Shown here piece after piece: positions 12,059 through 23,600 of a DNA stretch of 60,000 bases. The stretch covers positions 5,768,001 to 5,828,000 of the forward strand of contig OX485806.1 of NCBI GenBank assembly GCA_950295325.1. The letters run 5' to 3'. The notes under the pieces were generated by a model. That model was not told the DNA's origin. It saw nothing but the letters and a program-made list of their open reading frames with translations, and did no database searches. Both the position numbers and the translations under genes were made by a program. How positions within the stretch are numbered: the first letter of the stretch is position 1; each line of letters opens with the position of its first letter. The DNA is from Polytrichum commune. Lineage: Eukaryota; Streptophyta; Polytrichopsida; Polytrichales; Polytrichaceae.

Positions 12059-15000
12059 ATGTCTTGGTGGATTGTTTTGGTAAATAAGTTGTGTTTCGTC
12101 ATGGCCAAGACTTTGCAATTCCTTTGCATGATTTGGGATTTCATAAGTATTTGGTTCGTAAAGTTTGGGACATATGTAGGGAAAGGACAAAAACAAAGCA
12201 ATGAGCTTGGAGATATTTTGAAGTGGCAAAGGGAGGAAGTAACCAAACTTCAAGAGGTCCTCAAGGCGAAGCAAGTGTTGAATGAAAAACAATGTAGAAA
12301 TCTTGTCCAAAAGCTTGACCAAGTTGCACGTTCTGTGAATGCGATGATCACATCCACTAAGGAGACGGCTAATAAATTTGGGCTTGTGCTTGGGGAGTTA
12401 TGTCGCATAACTCGAAAAGTAATGATATTGGTCGAAGATTGTGGGAAGCAAGAATGGTGCCATGCAGTGACATTCCAAATGAACAATACAGAGGCTTTTC
12501 GAGAACTTGTGGATGATTTGCAATGTTTTTGGGATGCAATGCGGGAAAAATATTTGGCTATCTATCCGGATTCACAAAATTTTAGTATCCCTTGTATTGA
12601 TTTTAGTGTGGCCACTTATGACGAGATTGAAAGTGATGAAAAAGCCATGGTGGAAAGACTTCGAACAGGACTTCAATCGATGCCCAATGATTCCAAGGAG
12701 CATGAATTGGGAAAATATTTATTGAGGAGATTGCAATTTGAATTGCCACAAGTGCAAGGTGGAGAATTGGATGCCTTGGAAATTCCAGATGATGTTGAAA
12801 AGCCGGAATTCTTGGAACGAATAGGATCTGGAGCGGCAGGTGAGGTGTACAAATCAAGCTGGTTGGGACTTCAAAGTGCCACAAAAAAGTTAGGGGTTCT
12901 CCCCAACTTTCGCAAAGAAGCTGGCATCTTAGCATGTTTGGGGCATCCAAACCTCGTGAAATTCGTTTGTTGTGGAATACTCAACGAAACTAAGGAGGAA
13001 AATGTGGGTGGATCGAACAATGTCTCAAGAAATTTGTTCCTAGTAATGGAGTGCATGGAAATGACCTTGAGTGATTTCGTGAAGAAGCAAAAGACACCTT
13101 TACCATATCTTGTTGCAATTGATATGATGTATGAAATCGCAAGGGGCATGTGTTATCTTCATGACATGCATGTTGCCCATCTTGATCTAAAGCCAAGCAA
13201 TGTGCTCTTAAGCTCGGTGTCAAGATTTCCAAAAGTCAATGGAAATATTGGCTATGATTTTGTCAAATTGACAGATTATGATACTTCCAAAACGGATGTT
13301 CAAAGCATACCGGAATTACAGAAGTACATCATTGGTACACCAAAGTACATGGCGCTTGAGATGAATAACAACAAAGAAAAGTCAACTTCAAATATGGCAT
13401 GTCCTTTTCTAGCTGATGTGTGGTCATTTGGTATGACTTGTTTAGAGATCCTTTCTTTGAAGGAACCGTTTTCACACACAAAGAATAGAAAGGATATCTT
13501 GCAAAAAATAAAAGATGGTTGGAGGCCTGAGCTACCTATCAATTGTGAGGAGCTTACCACTTTGATCAAAGAATGTTGGATTGAGGATCCTTCAGAAAGG
13601 CCAACATTTTCTAACATTTGTGAGAGGCTCGCAACCTTGAAGAAGAAGTTCATGGTTGGAATATATTCCAATGATTTACCTCAGTTTGCCAAAGGTTGGA
13701 ATATATTCAAAGGATGGACTTGTTTTCCAAACACCCACCTGGAAAAGGCGTCTAACCAGATGAATGTCTCTGCTCCCAAGAAGGTAAGAGCACATTTCAT
13801 TACAATATCCTTATTGTGTATTTTTTAGATGTCATTTTAAAATTGTTCTAAATAATATAATTTGCTTGAAGTTGAAGACATGATAATTGAACCAAAACAT
13901 AGGATATGGGGCAAGCATGGTCAACTGGACCAATAGACAGGTCATGTCTGTTGAGATCACAAATCTCTTGGTCAAAGGCTATAAAGTAGCACCAAAGAGT
14001 CTTCCAATTAGATTTTGGTTTTAAATAGCCCTCTATCATGGTTACAAGTATTCAATTTACAATATCAAAATGCTAACTTGAAAATTTATTATGAAAAATA
14101 TGTCCACAAACTAATGACGACATTTGGTTCTAGAAGCATTATTCATGACCTTACATATAATTTTTAGAAATGAACTAGTTTTCAAAATCGTTCTTGGATT
14201 CATGATGAATTGGAGGGCTCCATCGAAAAGAAAACTTAATGAATCAAATGAATGTATTCAAAGCCTAATTTGTGGGAACATTCTTGGCTATGCAATTTTT
14301 CCTTCTTCAATTTGAGTTGCTTCCACCATCTTCATTTGTATGTATATTATTCTTTCATTGATTTTCTTGGAACAAATTGTTGAAGTTTTTAGAGCATGTT
14401 TTGTAACACCTTTTAGAAAAGATTTACAATATTTATACTTATTGTGCGTTTTTGAATCTCCTATCATAGTGTATATTTCTCGGTCCAATTGACATGATAT
14501 GTGAATTTCTTCATATAGGTGGATGTTGGGAAAACACGATATGAAGTTGTGGTTGGTCTTGGAAGCAATCTTGCAAAGGTGAGAAACCACCTTAAAGGAG
14601 GGAATATTTTGGGTCTCATTGGTATGGGTGGAATAGGGAAGACCACCTTGGCTAAGGCCATATTTGATGATGTGAGGTCCACATACGATGCATCATGTTT
14701 TATTGAAAATTTGAAAAATAGGAATTCACTTGAAATCTTATGTGAAATTTTACAAAAGTTTGGAGAGAAGGTAGAGTCCACTTGGACATTGGAGGATGCA
14801 CAGAAGATAATGTGGGAGTTGTTGGCTACGAAGAAAGTCCTTCTAGTATTGGATGATCCCAAAGATGCAGCTCAAGTGCGGGAAATAATACCAGCAAATG
14901 TTTCTTGTGTCAACAATGGCACCAAAATTATTATAACAACCCGTGGTTGGGCTTTACTTGAGAATTGGGTGGACGCGCATGGTAGGATAGATGTTGACAA

Positions 15001-17603
15001 GTTAGATGAAAAAGAAGCAAAAAAACTCTTTGATTCTTATGTTTTTGTGGATGGAGCTCCATTGTCACCACAACTCTTTGATCTACGTGAGAAAATTATA
15101 AAAAAATGTAACGGCTTGCCTTTGAGCTTGAAAGTCATGGGTGCATTTTTACGGGGAAAGGAGAGGATTCAAAGTTGGGAACGGGCTTTGCAAAGGATGA
15201 AAAGGGGTAGGCGTTTGGATGGCGATGAAGGGCTTTGGAGTACCTTGAGGATCAGTTTTGATGGATTGGGAAACGATGAGAAAAATATGTTTTTGGATCT
15301 AGCATGTTTCCTTCCCATGCGCATGTGGGAAGAAAGAGAGTTGCGTACATGTACCAACTATGGATGCTCCCCAAATCATGTGCTTGATATTTTGGTGGAC
15401 AAATCCTTGGTTAAGATAAATGAAGATGGGAATGTAGAAATGCACGACCAACTAGGTGACATGGGACGTATGATTGTCGAGACAGACAAGGAATATTTGG
15501 GCACTAAGATTTGGAAACTAAACATGATTGCTTTACGAATTGGATCGGCACATGACAAGGTATGGTGCAAATAAAAAACTAAACAAGGTGGATTTTTGTA
15601 AAATGGAAGTACAAATATGTTGGTGAACGTTTGCCTCTACTTGAAGTTGTTTAAATTTTATATTTGATACTTGTGAAATATGCAGTGAAATGGTTTTGCC
15701 ATGTTATCTAAACACAACAGTTGAATTTTGTTACCACTCTAATGAGCGAAAGATAATTTTGACATTTTGTGGTGCATTGGAATCCCAGAACTATGAGAAA
15801 TTAGAAGCATTTTATATAGATGAAGAGATTTCACAATGGCTTGGGGACAATTCCACATGCATAAACCACCTTGATGGAAGCTCCCTTCGACTATTGATAT
15901 GTAAAGGATTGACGACACTACCGGAGGGATTGAAAGACTTGACTTCTTTGAGAACATTGGATTTGTTTCGATGTTCGAGCTTGACGACATTACCGGCAAG
16001 ATTGGAGAAATTGACTTCTTTGACAACATTGAGATTGTATGGATGTTCGAGCTTGAGGATATTACCGGCGGGATTGGGGGAGTTGACTTCTTTGACAACA
16101 TTGGAGTTGTCTTATTGGTCGAGATTGTCGACATTACCGGAGGGATTGGGGAAGTTGACTCCTTTGACAACATTAAAATTGCCTTGGTATATGACCTCGA
16201 CGACATTACCAGAGGAATTGGGGAACTTGACTTCTTTGACAACATTGAACTTGTTTTTGTGTTCGAGCTTGAGGACATTACCGGAGGGATTGGGGAACTT
16301 GACTTCTTTGACAACATTGGATTTGTCTTATTGTAAGAACTTGACGACATTACCGGAGGGATTGGGGAAGTTGACTTCTTTGACAACATTGGGTTTGTCT
16401 GGATGTGAGAGCTTGACGACATTACCGGAGGGATTGGGGAACTTGACTTCTTTGACATCATTGAATTTGTCTTATTGTAAGAGCTTGACAACATTACCAG
16501 AGGGATTGGGGAACTTGATTTCTTTGACAACATTGAAATTGTCTTACTGTCGGAGCTTGACGACATTACCGGATGAGTTGGGGAACTTGACTTCTTTGAC
16601 AACATTGGATTTCTCTTGTTGTTGGAGTTTGACGACATTACCGGAGGGATTGAGGAACTTGACTTCTTTGACAACATTGAACTTGTTTTCGTGTTCGAGC
16701 TTGAGGACATTACCGGAGGGATTGGGGAACTTGACTTCTTTGACAACATTGAAATTGTCTGGATGTCAGAGCTTGACGACATTACCGGAGGGATTGGGGA
16801 ACTTGACTTCTTTGACAACATTGAATTTGTCTGGATGGGGGAGCTTGACGACATTACCGGAGGGATTGGAGAACTTGACTTCTTTGACAACATTGGATTT
16901 GTCTTATTGTAAGAACTTGACGACATTACCGGAGGGATTGGGGAAGTTGACTTCTTTGACAACATTGGGTTTGTCTGGATGTGAGAGCTTGACAACATTA
17001 CCAGAGGGATTGGGGAACTTGACTTCTTTGACAACATTGAATTTGTTTGGATGTGAGAGCTTGACGACATTACCGGAGGGATTGGGGAACTTGACTTCCT
17101 TGACAACATTGGATTTCTCTTGTTGTTGGAGTTTGATGACATTACCGGAGGGATTGGGGAACTTGACTTCTTGGACGACATTGAATTTCTTTGGATGTCA
17201 GAGCTTGACGACATTACCGGAGGGATTGGGAAACTTGACTTCTTTGACAACATTGGATTTGTCTTGGTGTGAGACCTTGACGACATTACCAGAGGGATTG
17301 GGGAACTTGATTTCTTTGACATCATTGAATTTGTCTTATTGTAAGAGCTTGACGACATTACCGGAGGGATTGGGGAACTTGACTTCTTTGATAACATTGG
17401 ATTTCTCTTGTTGTTGGAGTTTGACGACATTACCGGAGGGATTGGGGAACTTGACTTCTTTGACAACATTGAACTTGTTTTCGTGTTCGAGCTTGAGGAC
17501 ATTACCGGAGGGATTGGGGAACTTGACTCCTTTGACAACAATGAATTTGTCTGGATGTTCGAGCTTGATGACATTACCGGAGGGATTGGGGAATGTAAAC
17601 TAG
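12059..17603 (+). CDS. Kinase-NB-ARC-LRR immune receptor (PNL class)
   Basis: Three coding exons: 12059-13783, 14519-15559 or 15564, and 15686-17603. The start is the first ATG after a 3' splice site ending at 12005; an in-frame TAG at 12008 excludes upstream coding in that exon. The N-terminus is strongly hydrophobic for about 35 residues, then helical to about 230. The kinase domain follows: GSGAAGEVY loop near 256, Lys276/277, Glu287, HLDLKPSN at 374-381, DYD in place of DFG at 406-408, then an ADVWSFG segment. Exon 2 carries NB-ARC motifs: GMGGIGKTT (about 610), LVLDD, KIIITTR, GLPL and MHD. Exon 3 gives 23 LRRs of 24 residues plus a partial one. Known PNL proteins are intracellular pathogen sensors. 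The best donor (15560) joins exon 3 in phase with an immediate TGA; a weaker donor at 15565 keeps the frame and gives 1,562 residues. A recent pseudogene is possible. Confidence 0.88.
13784..14518 (+). other. Intron 1 of the receptor gene
   Basis: Begins GTAAGAG after codon 575 and ends TTCATATAG before GTGGATGTTGGG. Both sides are phase 0, so the kinase and NB-ARC exons join cleanly. No repeat or gene is seen inside. Confidence 0.8.
15909..17602 (+). repeat. 72-bp tandem array encoding 24-residue LRRs
   Basis: Twenty-three full units and a truncated 24th, each near the consensus LTTLPEGLGNLTSLTTL followed by a variable (D/N/K/G)LS.C.S. The units are nearly identical in DNA, so they have been expanded or homogenised recently. 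Higher-order copying is visible: units 6-7 match units 14-15, units 10-11 resemble 21-22, and unit 8 resembles 20. One boundary is displaced by a residue between units 4 and 5. Because the period is divisible by three, other frames on both strands also stay open across the array; those are by-products. Confidence 0.92.
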
Positions 17604-18041
17604 ATTTTTGGATTTTCTGGATGCATTTCTAAATTTTGAAGATTTATGTAGTTGGAATCCTCCTACTTACCCTGAAATTGTGGAAAAACTTCTCATATTA
17701 GCCTATACTAACTAAAAGAATATTAGAAATGGGTTAGAGGTATGAATGGGTTTTGGACATGAGGGTTTTGCCACTTTGAGGGATATATCTGGAGAGAGAG
17801 GAAAAAAGAAATGAGAGTATTATAGTATGTCCCTCTCGAGAAGAGAGAGAGGATTCTTTTTCAAATTGTAAGACTGGACATTGTCATAATATTACTAAAT
17901 TGTAGGCGTGAAGCCATTTTGATTCTCTGTGGAGTAATTTGAAGGATCTTGAATTGACTCAGGAGAATTAGGTCTATTTTGTGAACCTGGAATCTAATCT
18001 CTCAAGAAGAGAGTTGGATTTGGTTAAGGTTGAATCTGGAA
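17604..18041. other. Spacer between receptor gene and its partial copy
   Basis: No coding region. It holds GA-rich hairpin-prone patches (CTCTCGAGAAGAGAG near 17832, a related one near 18000). It could contain the 3' untranslated region of the receptor. Confidence 0.5.
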
Positions 18042-18732
18042 ACTAAGATTTGGAAACTAAACATGATTGCTTTACGAATTGGATCGGCACATGACAAGGT
18101 ATGGTGCAAATAAAAAACTAAACAAGGTGGATTTTTGTAAAATGGAAGTACAAATATGTTGGTGAACGTTTGCCTCTACTTGAAGTTGTTTAAATTTTAT
18201 ATTTGATACTTGTGAAATATGCAGTGAAATGGTTTTGCCATGTTATCTAAACACAACAGTTGAATTTTGTTACCACTCTAATGAGCGAAAGATAATTTTG
18301 ACATTTTGTGGTGCATTGGAATCCCAGAACTACGAGAAATTAGAAGCATTTTATATAGATGAAGAAATTTCACAATGGCGTGGGGACAATTCCACATGCA
18401 TAAACCACCTTGATGGAAGCTCCCTTCGACTATTGATATGTAAAGGATTGACAACACTACCGGAGGGATTGAAGGACTTGACTTCTTTGAGAACATTGGA
18501 TTTGTTTCGATGTTCGAGCTTGACGACATTGCCGGCAAGATTGGAGAAATTGACTCCTTTGACAACATTGAGATTGTATGGATGTTCATCATCTCTCACC
18601 TTCCATTCATCGCAGGAAATGCCACCATGGCACTTTAGATCATCCTTGTGGCTACAAATGGAAGACTACTTTAAACTGCATAGCATTCCAACACCAGCGC
18701 CATCAGACACAAGGATGTTCCTAGCTAATTAA
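18042..18732 (+). pseudogene. Partial duplicate of the receptor NB-ARC/LRR junction
   Basis: 18042-18587 matches 15503-16048 at a constant offset of 2539 with only a handful of substitutions and no gaps. It includes the end of the NB-ARC exon, the whole short intron (18099-18224) and the first LRR units. It is therefore a DNA-level duplication, not a retrocopy. After about two LRRs the match stops abruptly at GGATGTTC (18587). The frame then runs through unrelated sequence, with a possible acceptor TCGCAG near 18610, to TAA at 18730-18732. There is no kinase, P-loop or LRR array. It is most likely a non-functional fragment, although the open LRR start leaves an alternative 3' exon of the receptor possible. 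Confidence 0.75.
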
Positions 18733-19966
18733 TTAGGGGTATTTAACACAATTTTCAGTGCTTTTCTGGTTTCATGTATGTAAAAATGGTCAAGGAGAGG
18801 CTCCTCCATAGTTCACCGGGTAGCTGTTTGCTCATGGATCCTCACCAAGTGAGCAGAGATCCTCTGATGAAGTGTGACAACAAAGAGCTCGTGTACATGG
18901 ACTACTTGGATTCATCAAGAAAGTATCTATCGTATCACCTAAGGTATGGGGTTGTTATTCAGTTACTTTTCTTGATGGGACACCTATTATTGATTGGTGT
19001 GTGTGCTTAGGTGAGGATCCAAGAAAAGACATATAGACACATGTTTAAAAGAAATTGAACAACGTATTCAAACATTATAAGCACATCAATGCAATTGGGA
19101 GGACCTATGTATTTAGTTAAGGAATCAAATAAACATGCACTTCCAATAACGACAACTAAATTAGGGAAGGTCCAATTTTTGCTGAAGCATCGTTGTAGAT
19201 TTGCTAATGCAACAAAGGTTTCGCTGTGGAAATCTTATTGGTAGAAGTTGGAGAACATGAAAAACAAAACCAAATAACACCCACATACCTTAGAGAACCC
19301 ACAACTTGATTGTGAAACTCTGCCTGTACCCCTTTCCATGTCTGATGTAATTCACTCATACAATTGTAAGTCATCATTGTTCACCAGCATCCTAATGACC
19401 AAGAGCAAAAATGGGGCCTAGAGAAGCCAAGTAAAAACTGTAATCACCTGAGAAGGCTGAAGTACAAGTCTTATGGCAAAAATTACTTCATGAATTGGAG
19501 GCCACATGCAGACAGAGGCAACAATGGCACCAACAACAACTTCCCTGCATGACACTTTGAGCAAATTCAAATATTGGACATCAAACAGGATTGGTTACAA
19601 TGTTTGAGATCATCCTTTGGGTGGATGCAAGCAAACAAGCAGTGGTCCTCCTCCATATACGAGGAAGATACCCAAACTACTTCAGCTCTCAGTTTGCCAG
19701 GAGAGCCACAGCGGTAACTGACAAATCAAAACCTGTAATATAGTAGCCACAATACAATACAACTACATGTATACAAAAACCTCATCTTATGTACGACAAC
19801 CTTCCGAAGTTCCTATAAGCAGGCAACTTCACTCTACAGGGATCTGCAAGAAATCAATCATTCCTCATGGGCTATAACCTCTAGGATTTAGGCACTTGCA
19901 AAATCTGCCAATTTCTCCATCCTCCAAACCCCATTTAATGTATACCCAAGCTGCACATTGATGATC
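18733..19966. other. Intergenic, between receptor fragment and NERD gene
   Basis: No recognised gene. A copy of the dispersed repeat seen at 7.6-8.2 kb lies near 18950-19110. An open frame at 18774-19010 (about 78 codons) has no recognisable domain. The right part, next to 19967, probably includes the 3' untranslated region of the minus-strand NERD gene. Confidence 0.4.
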
Positions 19967-22893
19967 TTATGAGCTGAGTGACAAGGAAAGAACTTCATAT
20001 AATCTGAAGTGTTGGGGTTTTGATGTTCCCACTACTTGAAACAAGACCTCTGTATCTGCCCGTGCCTTGGCTTCCATATAGGTCTCCTGCCGCTGCTTTT
20101 TACTAGGCAAATTGACATTGGCATCCCGATAATCACGAAGTGTCATGAGGAGAACAACCTTTGGTGCTCCTGAGAACATTACAGTTTCACTAGATCAGCT
20201 CAAAATTGCAACACACATAGGAACCCTGCAGATTACAAATCTCAAACAACATTGATAAATTTGAAAATTTATGGTGGTATACTGTTTGGGAGGCAGATAT
20301 GCATTGCACAGGATATTGAGAAATTGATTGCACAAGTGGAGTGCATGTCTTTCAAACACGTACTAAACATCTAGTCTTTGCCACAAACATGGCATTGGAA
20401 AGGTACTTGAGCATTAGCCACTACGTTGATGGAGAAAGTCGGATACTTACCAAACATATTGTTGACCCAGCCCCGGCGGTGGTTCATAGACAAGTGGCTT
20501 ACAGCTGAGCGCTGTGCAAATGACAGGACCTCTGTATCCCCTGAACGCCCATTAAATCCTTGAAATTCACCTACTACTACTTTCCCATCTTCAAGCTCCA
20601 GCCTGTAAATTCAAAGACTCTGATAAGAAATCTGCATTCTCTTACAGCCATAACAGAAATAAACCATAACCAAATCAATTGCATTCACATTCACAAACTT
20701 CAAAGAAACATAGGATAAACTATTTTTCTGGTCACTAAAGCTCAAAAATGTTTGTTCAGATGCAATTCATGTCAGTCAAGGTACCACGGCCCTCACAAGG
20801 TAAAGCACTTGTATGCACCACATTTTAACTAGTGTATATGTGTAGACCACCAGAGAGAGCTATAGATTCCAACAACCATATACAGAGGCAGATAATAGAT
20901 ACAACACTGCACAGGCCTCCAGATACAATCGGCTGCTCTACCACCATTTACTATATGGCTAAATGGTCGTTAGTATAGTAGTAAGCCTCAAATGTAACTC
21001 AGGAAAATGGATTGTGGTTGAACCATTTCCAGCTCATAACAAAATGTAGCGGGTTTGCACCAATAGCTTGTTCAAACAAAGAGGATAACTTGATAAGATA
21101 GTTATACCTATCCCATGTTGGAGCTGTTTTAAGAATGTACTGCAGCTGCTTACGCTCTAGTTCAGAGAGATACAAGTCTGACTTTCCACTACTCAGAACA
21201 TACTTGAGCCACCCGGAGTCTTTTCTGCCTAGACTGCTATTCGAAAAGTGCTCCCACTGATCTGCTGAAAGGACCTCCCGCAGCATTGTAATGGCCTGCT
21301 CTGGTCTATTGTACACATTTATCACATATCAATTGGATGCAAAGTGCTCAAGATCTACAATTCAGCAACACATACTAACTGATTAACACCGAAGATCCTT
21401 GTTTCCCAATCTTCCTATTTGACCTACCTACAATGAATTATGCCTCGTAATATTGGTATCTCATTATGCTGAAGAGAAATTATTTCAACTTCCACAAATT
21501 GAGGTGAGAATTTGTCAACAGACAAGAAACATAAGTACCTGCATTCAGGATTAATAAGAAACACTTTCTGCTGGATGAAGCCAGGAGATAGCGTAACACC
21601 TCTTCTTTCAATATAAGATCCCAACAGATCCACACGGTAATTCAGATCCTCCAACTACAAAACAGTGCCCAAGTATTGTCATGTTATGCATGTGAAAGAT
21701 TACAATAGATATCAATCTATTCATACAGCAATGACTTGGTGAAACCAGTAGTCTCTGGAGATAATCATCAATATATGACAGTACTTAGATTGGAACACCA
21801 ACCAAGGATCAGAAGACATTACCACATTTGGATGAACAACAATAGAACCATTTTCACGAGTCTGCAACCAGCTACCATCAGCATTGAGGTGAACAGACCC
21901 TGACCAATTTTTCACCTCCACAACAAACAAGTCCCTGGTGGACAAGCAGCAGACAAACAAATCAGAAGCTGCTATAATCATAAGTTCCAAAAAGTCACCC
22001 TACCACCACACTAAAATCCTGAACCTAAATCTGGTAACTTTGGTATACTTTGGTTCAAGGTAAAACATCGTATATTCCAAAGAAAATATTGTGGTGCACA
22101 TTATCTAGCCGTATTATGAACAGCTAACTATATATGTTATAATACTCAATAAGTCCAGCGAAGTTGCAAGAAACCTTTTCTTTGCACCTCCACTGTGAGA
22201 TATCCAGTTCTTAGAAGTGTATAGAAGCTTATGATCACAGAATCATCACCCTATCTCTCCACCGCACATGAGCAGATGTAGGAGCACATGTCCAGTGAAC
22301 TAAACACCATATGCTCCTCGATTTCCATATTCTCCAAGTGCTTCAACTCAGGCGGAGACAAGGATGCAGAAAAACCTAATGCTGCAGAGATTCACAAATT
22401 GGAAACCTAATGCTGCAGAAGATTCACAACTTCCTGATTGCTACTAATAATAATTGTACCTTTTCGTGAGAACCACTAGATCAATTTCACGCCGTTCTCG
22501 AAGACCTGGATCTGGAATACGTAGTGACTGGTAGACTTCCACGCCAGAAATTCCTTCGAACCTGCACAAAAAAGGGTGAAGCAACGAAATAAACGAGATT
22601 GATCGCTTCCTCTTAACCCACACAGCAATTGAGCACGAAAATTGATCTCCATGCATGCTTGATTTTCACGCAGTAGACATTTGATAGAGAAGCGCAAATT
22701 GAAGAGGCGTAACTTACATCTTAGCAACCTTGAGCTCGGCGAGACAAGTGGCGCGGTGAGTTTCGCTATCCACCTCATCCTCCAACTGCGGAACGTAGGC
22801 AGGGGCCAGTGTGTGCACAATGGTCCAGAATTGACGATACAGAGTGATGACTGCGGCTGTTGCGGCGCCTAAGAGGCTCACCCGCACCGCCAT
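19967..22893 (-). CDS. NERD-domain protein with N-terminal membrane-anchor-like segment
   Basis: Seven coding exons read on the minus strand: 22893-22718, 22561-22460, 21934-21823, 21654-21428, 21305-21108, 20602-20451 and 20169-19967. All junctions are GT-AG and agree in phase, giving 389 residues and TAA at 19969-19967. Residues 3-22 (VSLLGAATAAVITLYRQF region) look like a membrane anchor or signal-anchor. The NERD (nuclease-related) domain spans about 60-180 with REIDLVV (Asp86) and VEVKNW (Glu99, Lys101), which match the D...ExK core of the PD-(D/E)XK nuclease fold. The family is widespread and usually uncharacterised; nuclease activity is inferred from the fold only. An upstream in-frame ATG at 22968 would add 25 arginine-rich residues. 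A donor at 21539-21538 could give a shorter exon 4 in the same phase. Confidence 0.87.
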
Positions 22894-23065
22894 GGCCAAG
22901 GCGCCACATGACCGAGAGCGCCTGCGGCGATGACTATGTCGATCGTGTCTACTGCAGCCCCTCGACATTCTTCCCTCCCTCACAGTAAGCAACTTCTTTG
23001 TTGCCTGCAGTATCCTCCTCCCCTTTGCAGAGTTTGATTCACCTCTACCGCTTCGTACCACAAGT

Positions 23066-23600
23066 AAATCCTCCTCTTAACACAATCTATATCATTCTCC
23101 ACAACATATCTATCTATCCCTCACAGATTTTCAAATCACGCTTCCCACTCCGTTCCAGAAGTTCCGAGGTTTCTCTTTCTTGTGAATAAACCTCAAACAA
23201 CCTCCCTTACACGCGCATCCTTCCTCCCTCTCTGGCACACGAAATTTCAACAAAATATCATTCTCCACACCATATCTATCTATGCCTCACAGATCATTAA
23301 ATAACGCTTCCGACTCCATTCCAAAAGTTCCGAGGTTTCTCTCTCCCTGTGAGAAACCTTAAACAAATTCAACCTCTCTTACACACGCATCCTTCCTCAA
23401 TCGCTCCCTCTATGACATCAGCGATCACAAAAAAAATTCTATTCTACTTCTCCCTAATATTGCACGCAAAATTTCAGCACAAACTCATTCCTCAGGCCAA
23501 ATTTAATCCTCCTCTTACCACAATCTCTCCAAGTACGTATCCCACCCGTTCCGAGGTTTCTCTCCTGTGAAAAACCTCAAAAAACCTCAACATCAGCAAA
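23066..23600. repeat. Three-unit degenerate tandem repeat upstream of the NERD gene
   Basis: Landmarks recur in order: TATCATTCTCCACA at 23091 and 23256; GTTCCGAGGTTTCTCT at 23161, 23327 and 23548; CCTCCTCTTA near 23069 and 23508; ACGCATCCTTCCTC in the first two units. Spacing is about 165 bp, then about 221 bp. A worn fourth start may lie near 23660. It lies directly upstream of the NERD gene and could include its promoter or 5' leader. Confidence 0.75.

Noticed and set aside
15739-17574. A 611-codon open frame on the minus strand, rich in serine and proline
   Set aside because: It is the mirror of the 72-bp LRR array. A period divisible by three keeps stops out of other frames. No start context, domain or splice signals support it.
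15909-17602. CRISPR-like regular repeats
   Set aside because: The period is 72 bp, there are no unique spacers, and the translation is a clear LRR domain in a eukaryotic gene.
15971-17632. Repeated FDDITGGIGELDFFDNI frames on the + strand within the LRR array
   Set aside because: Same cause: a shifted reading of the LRR repeats, broken several times by stops.
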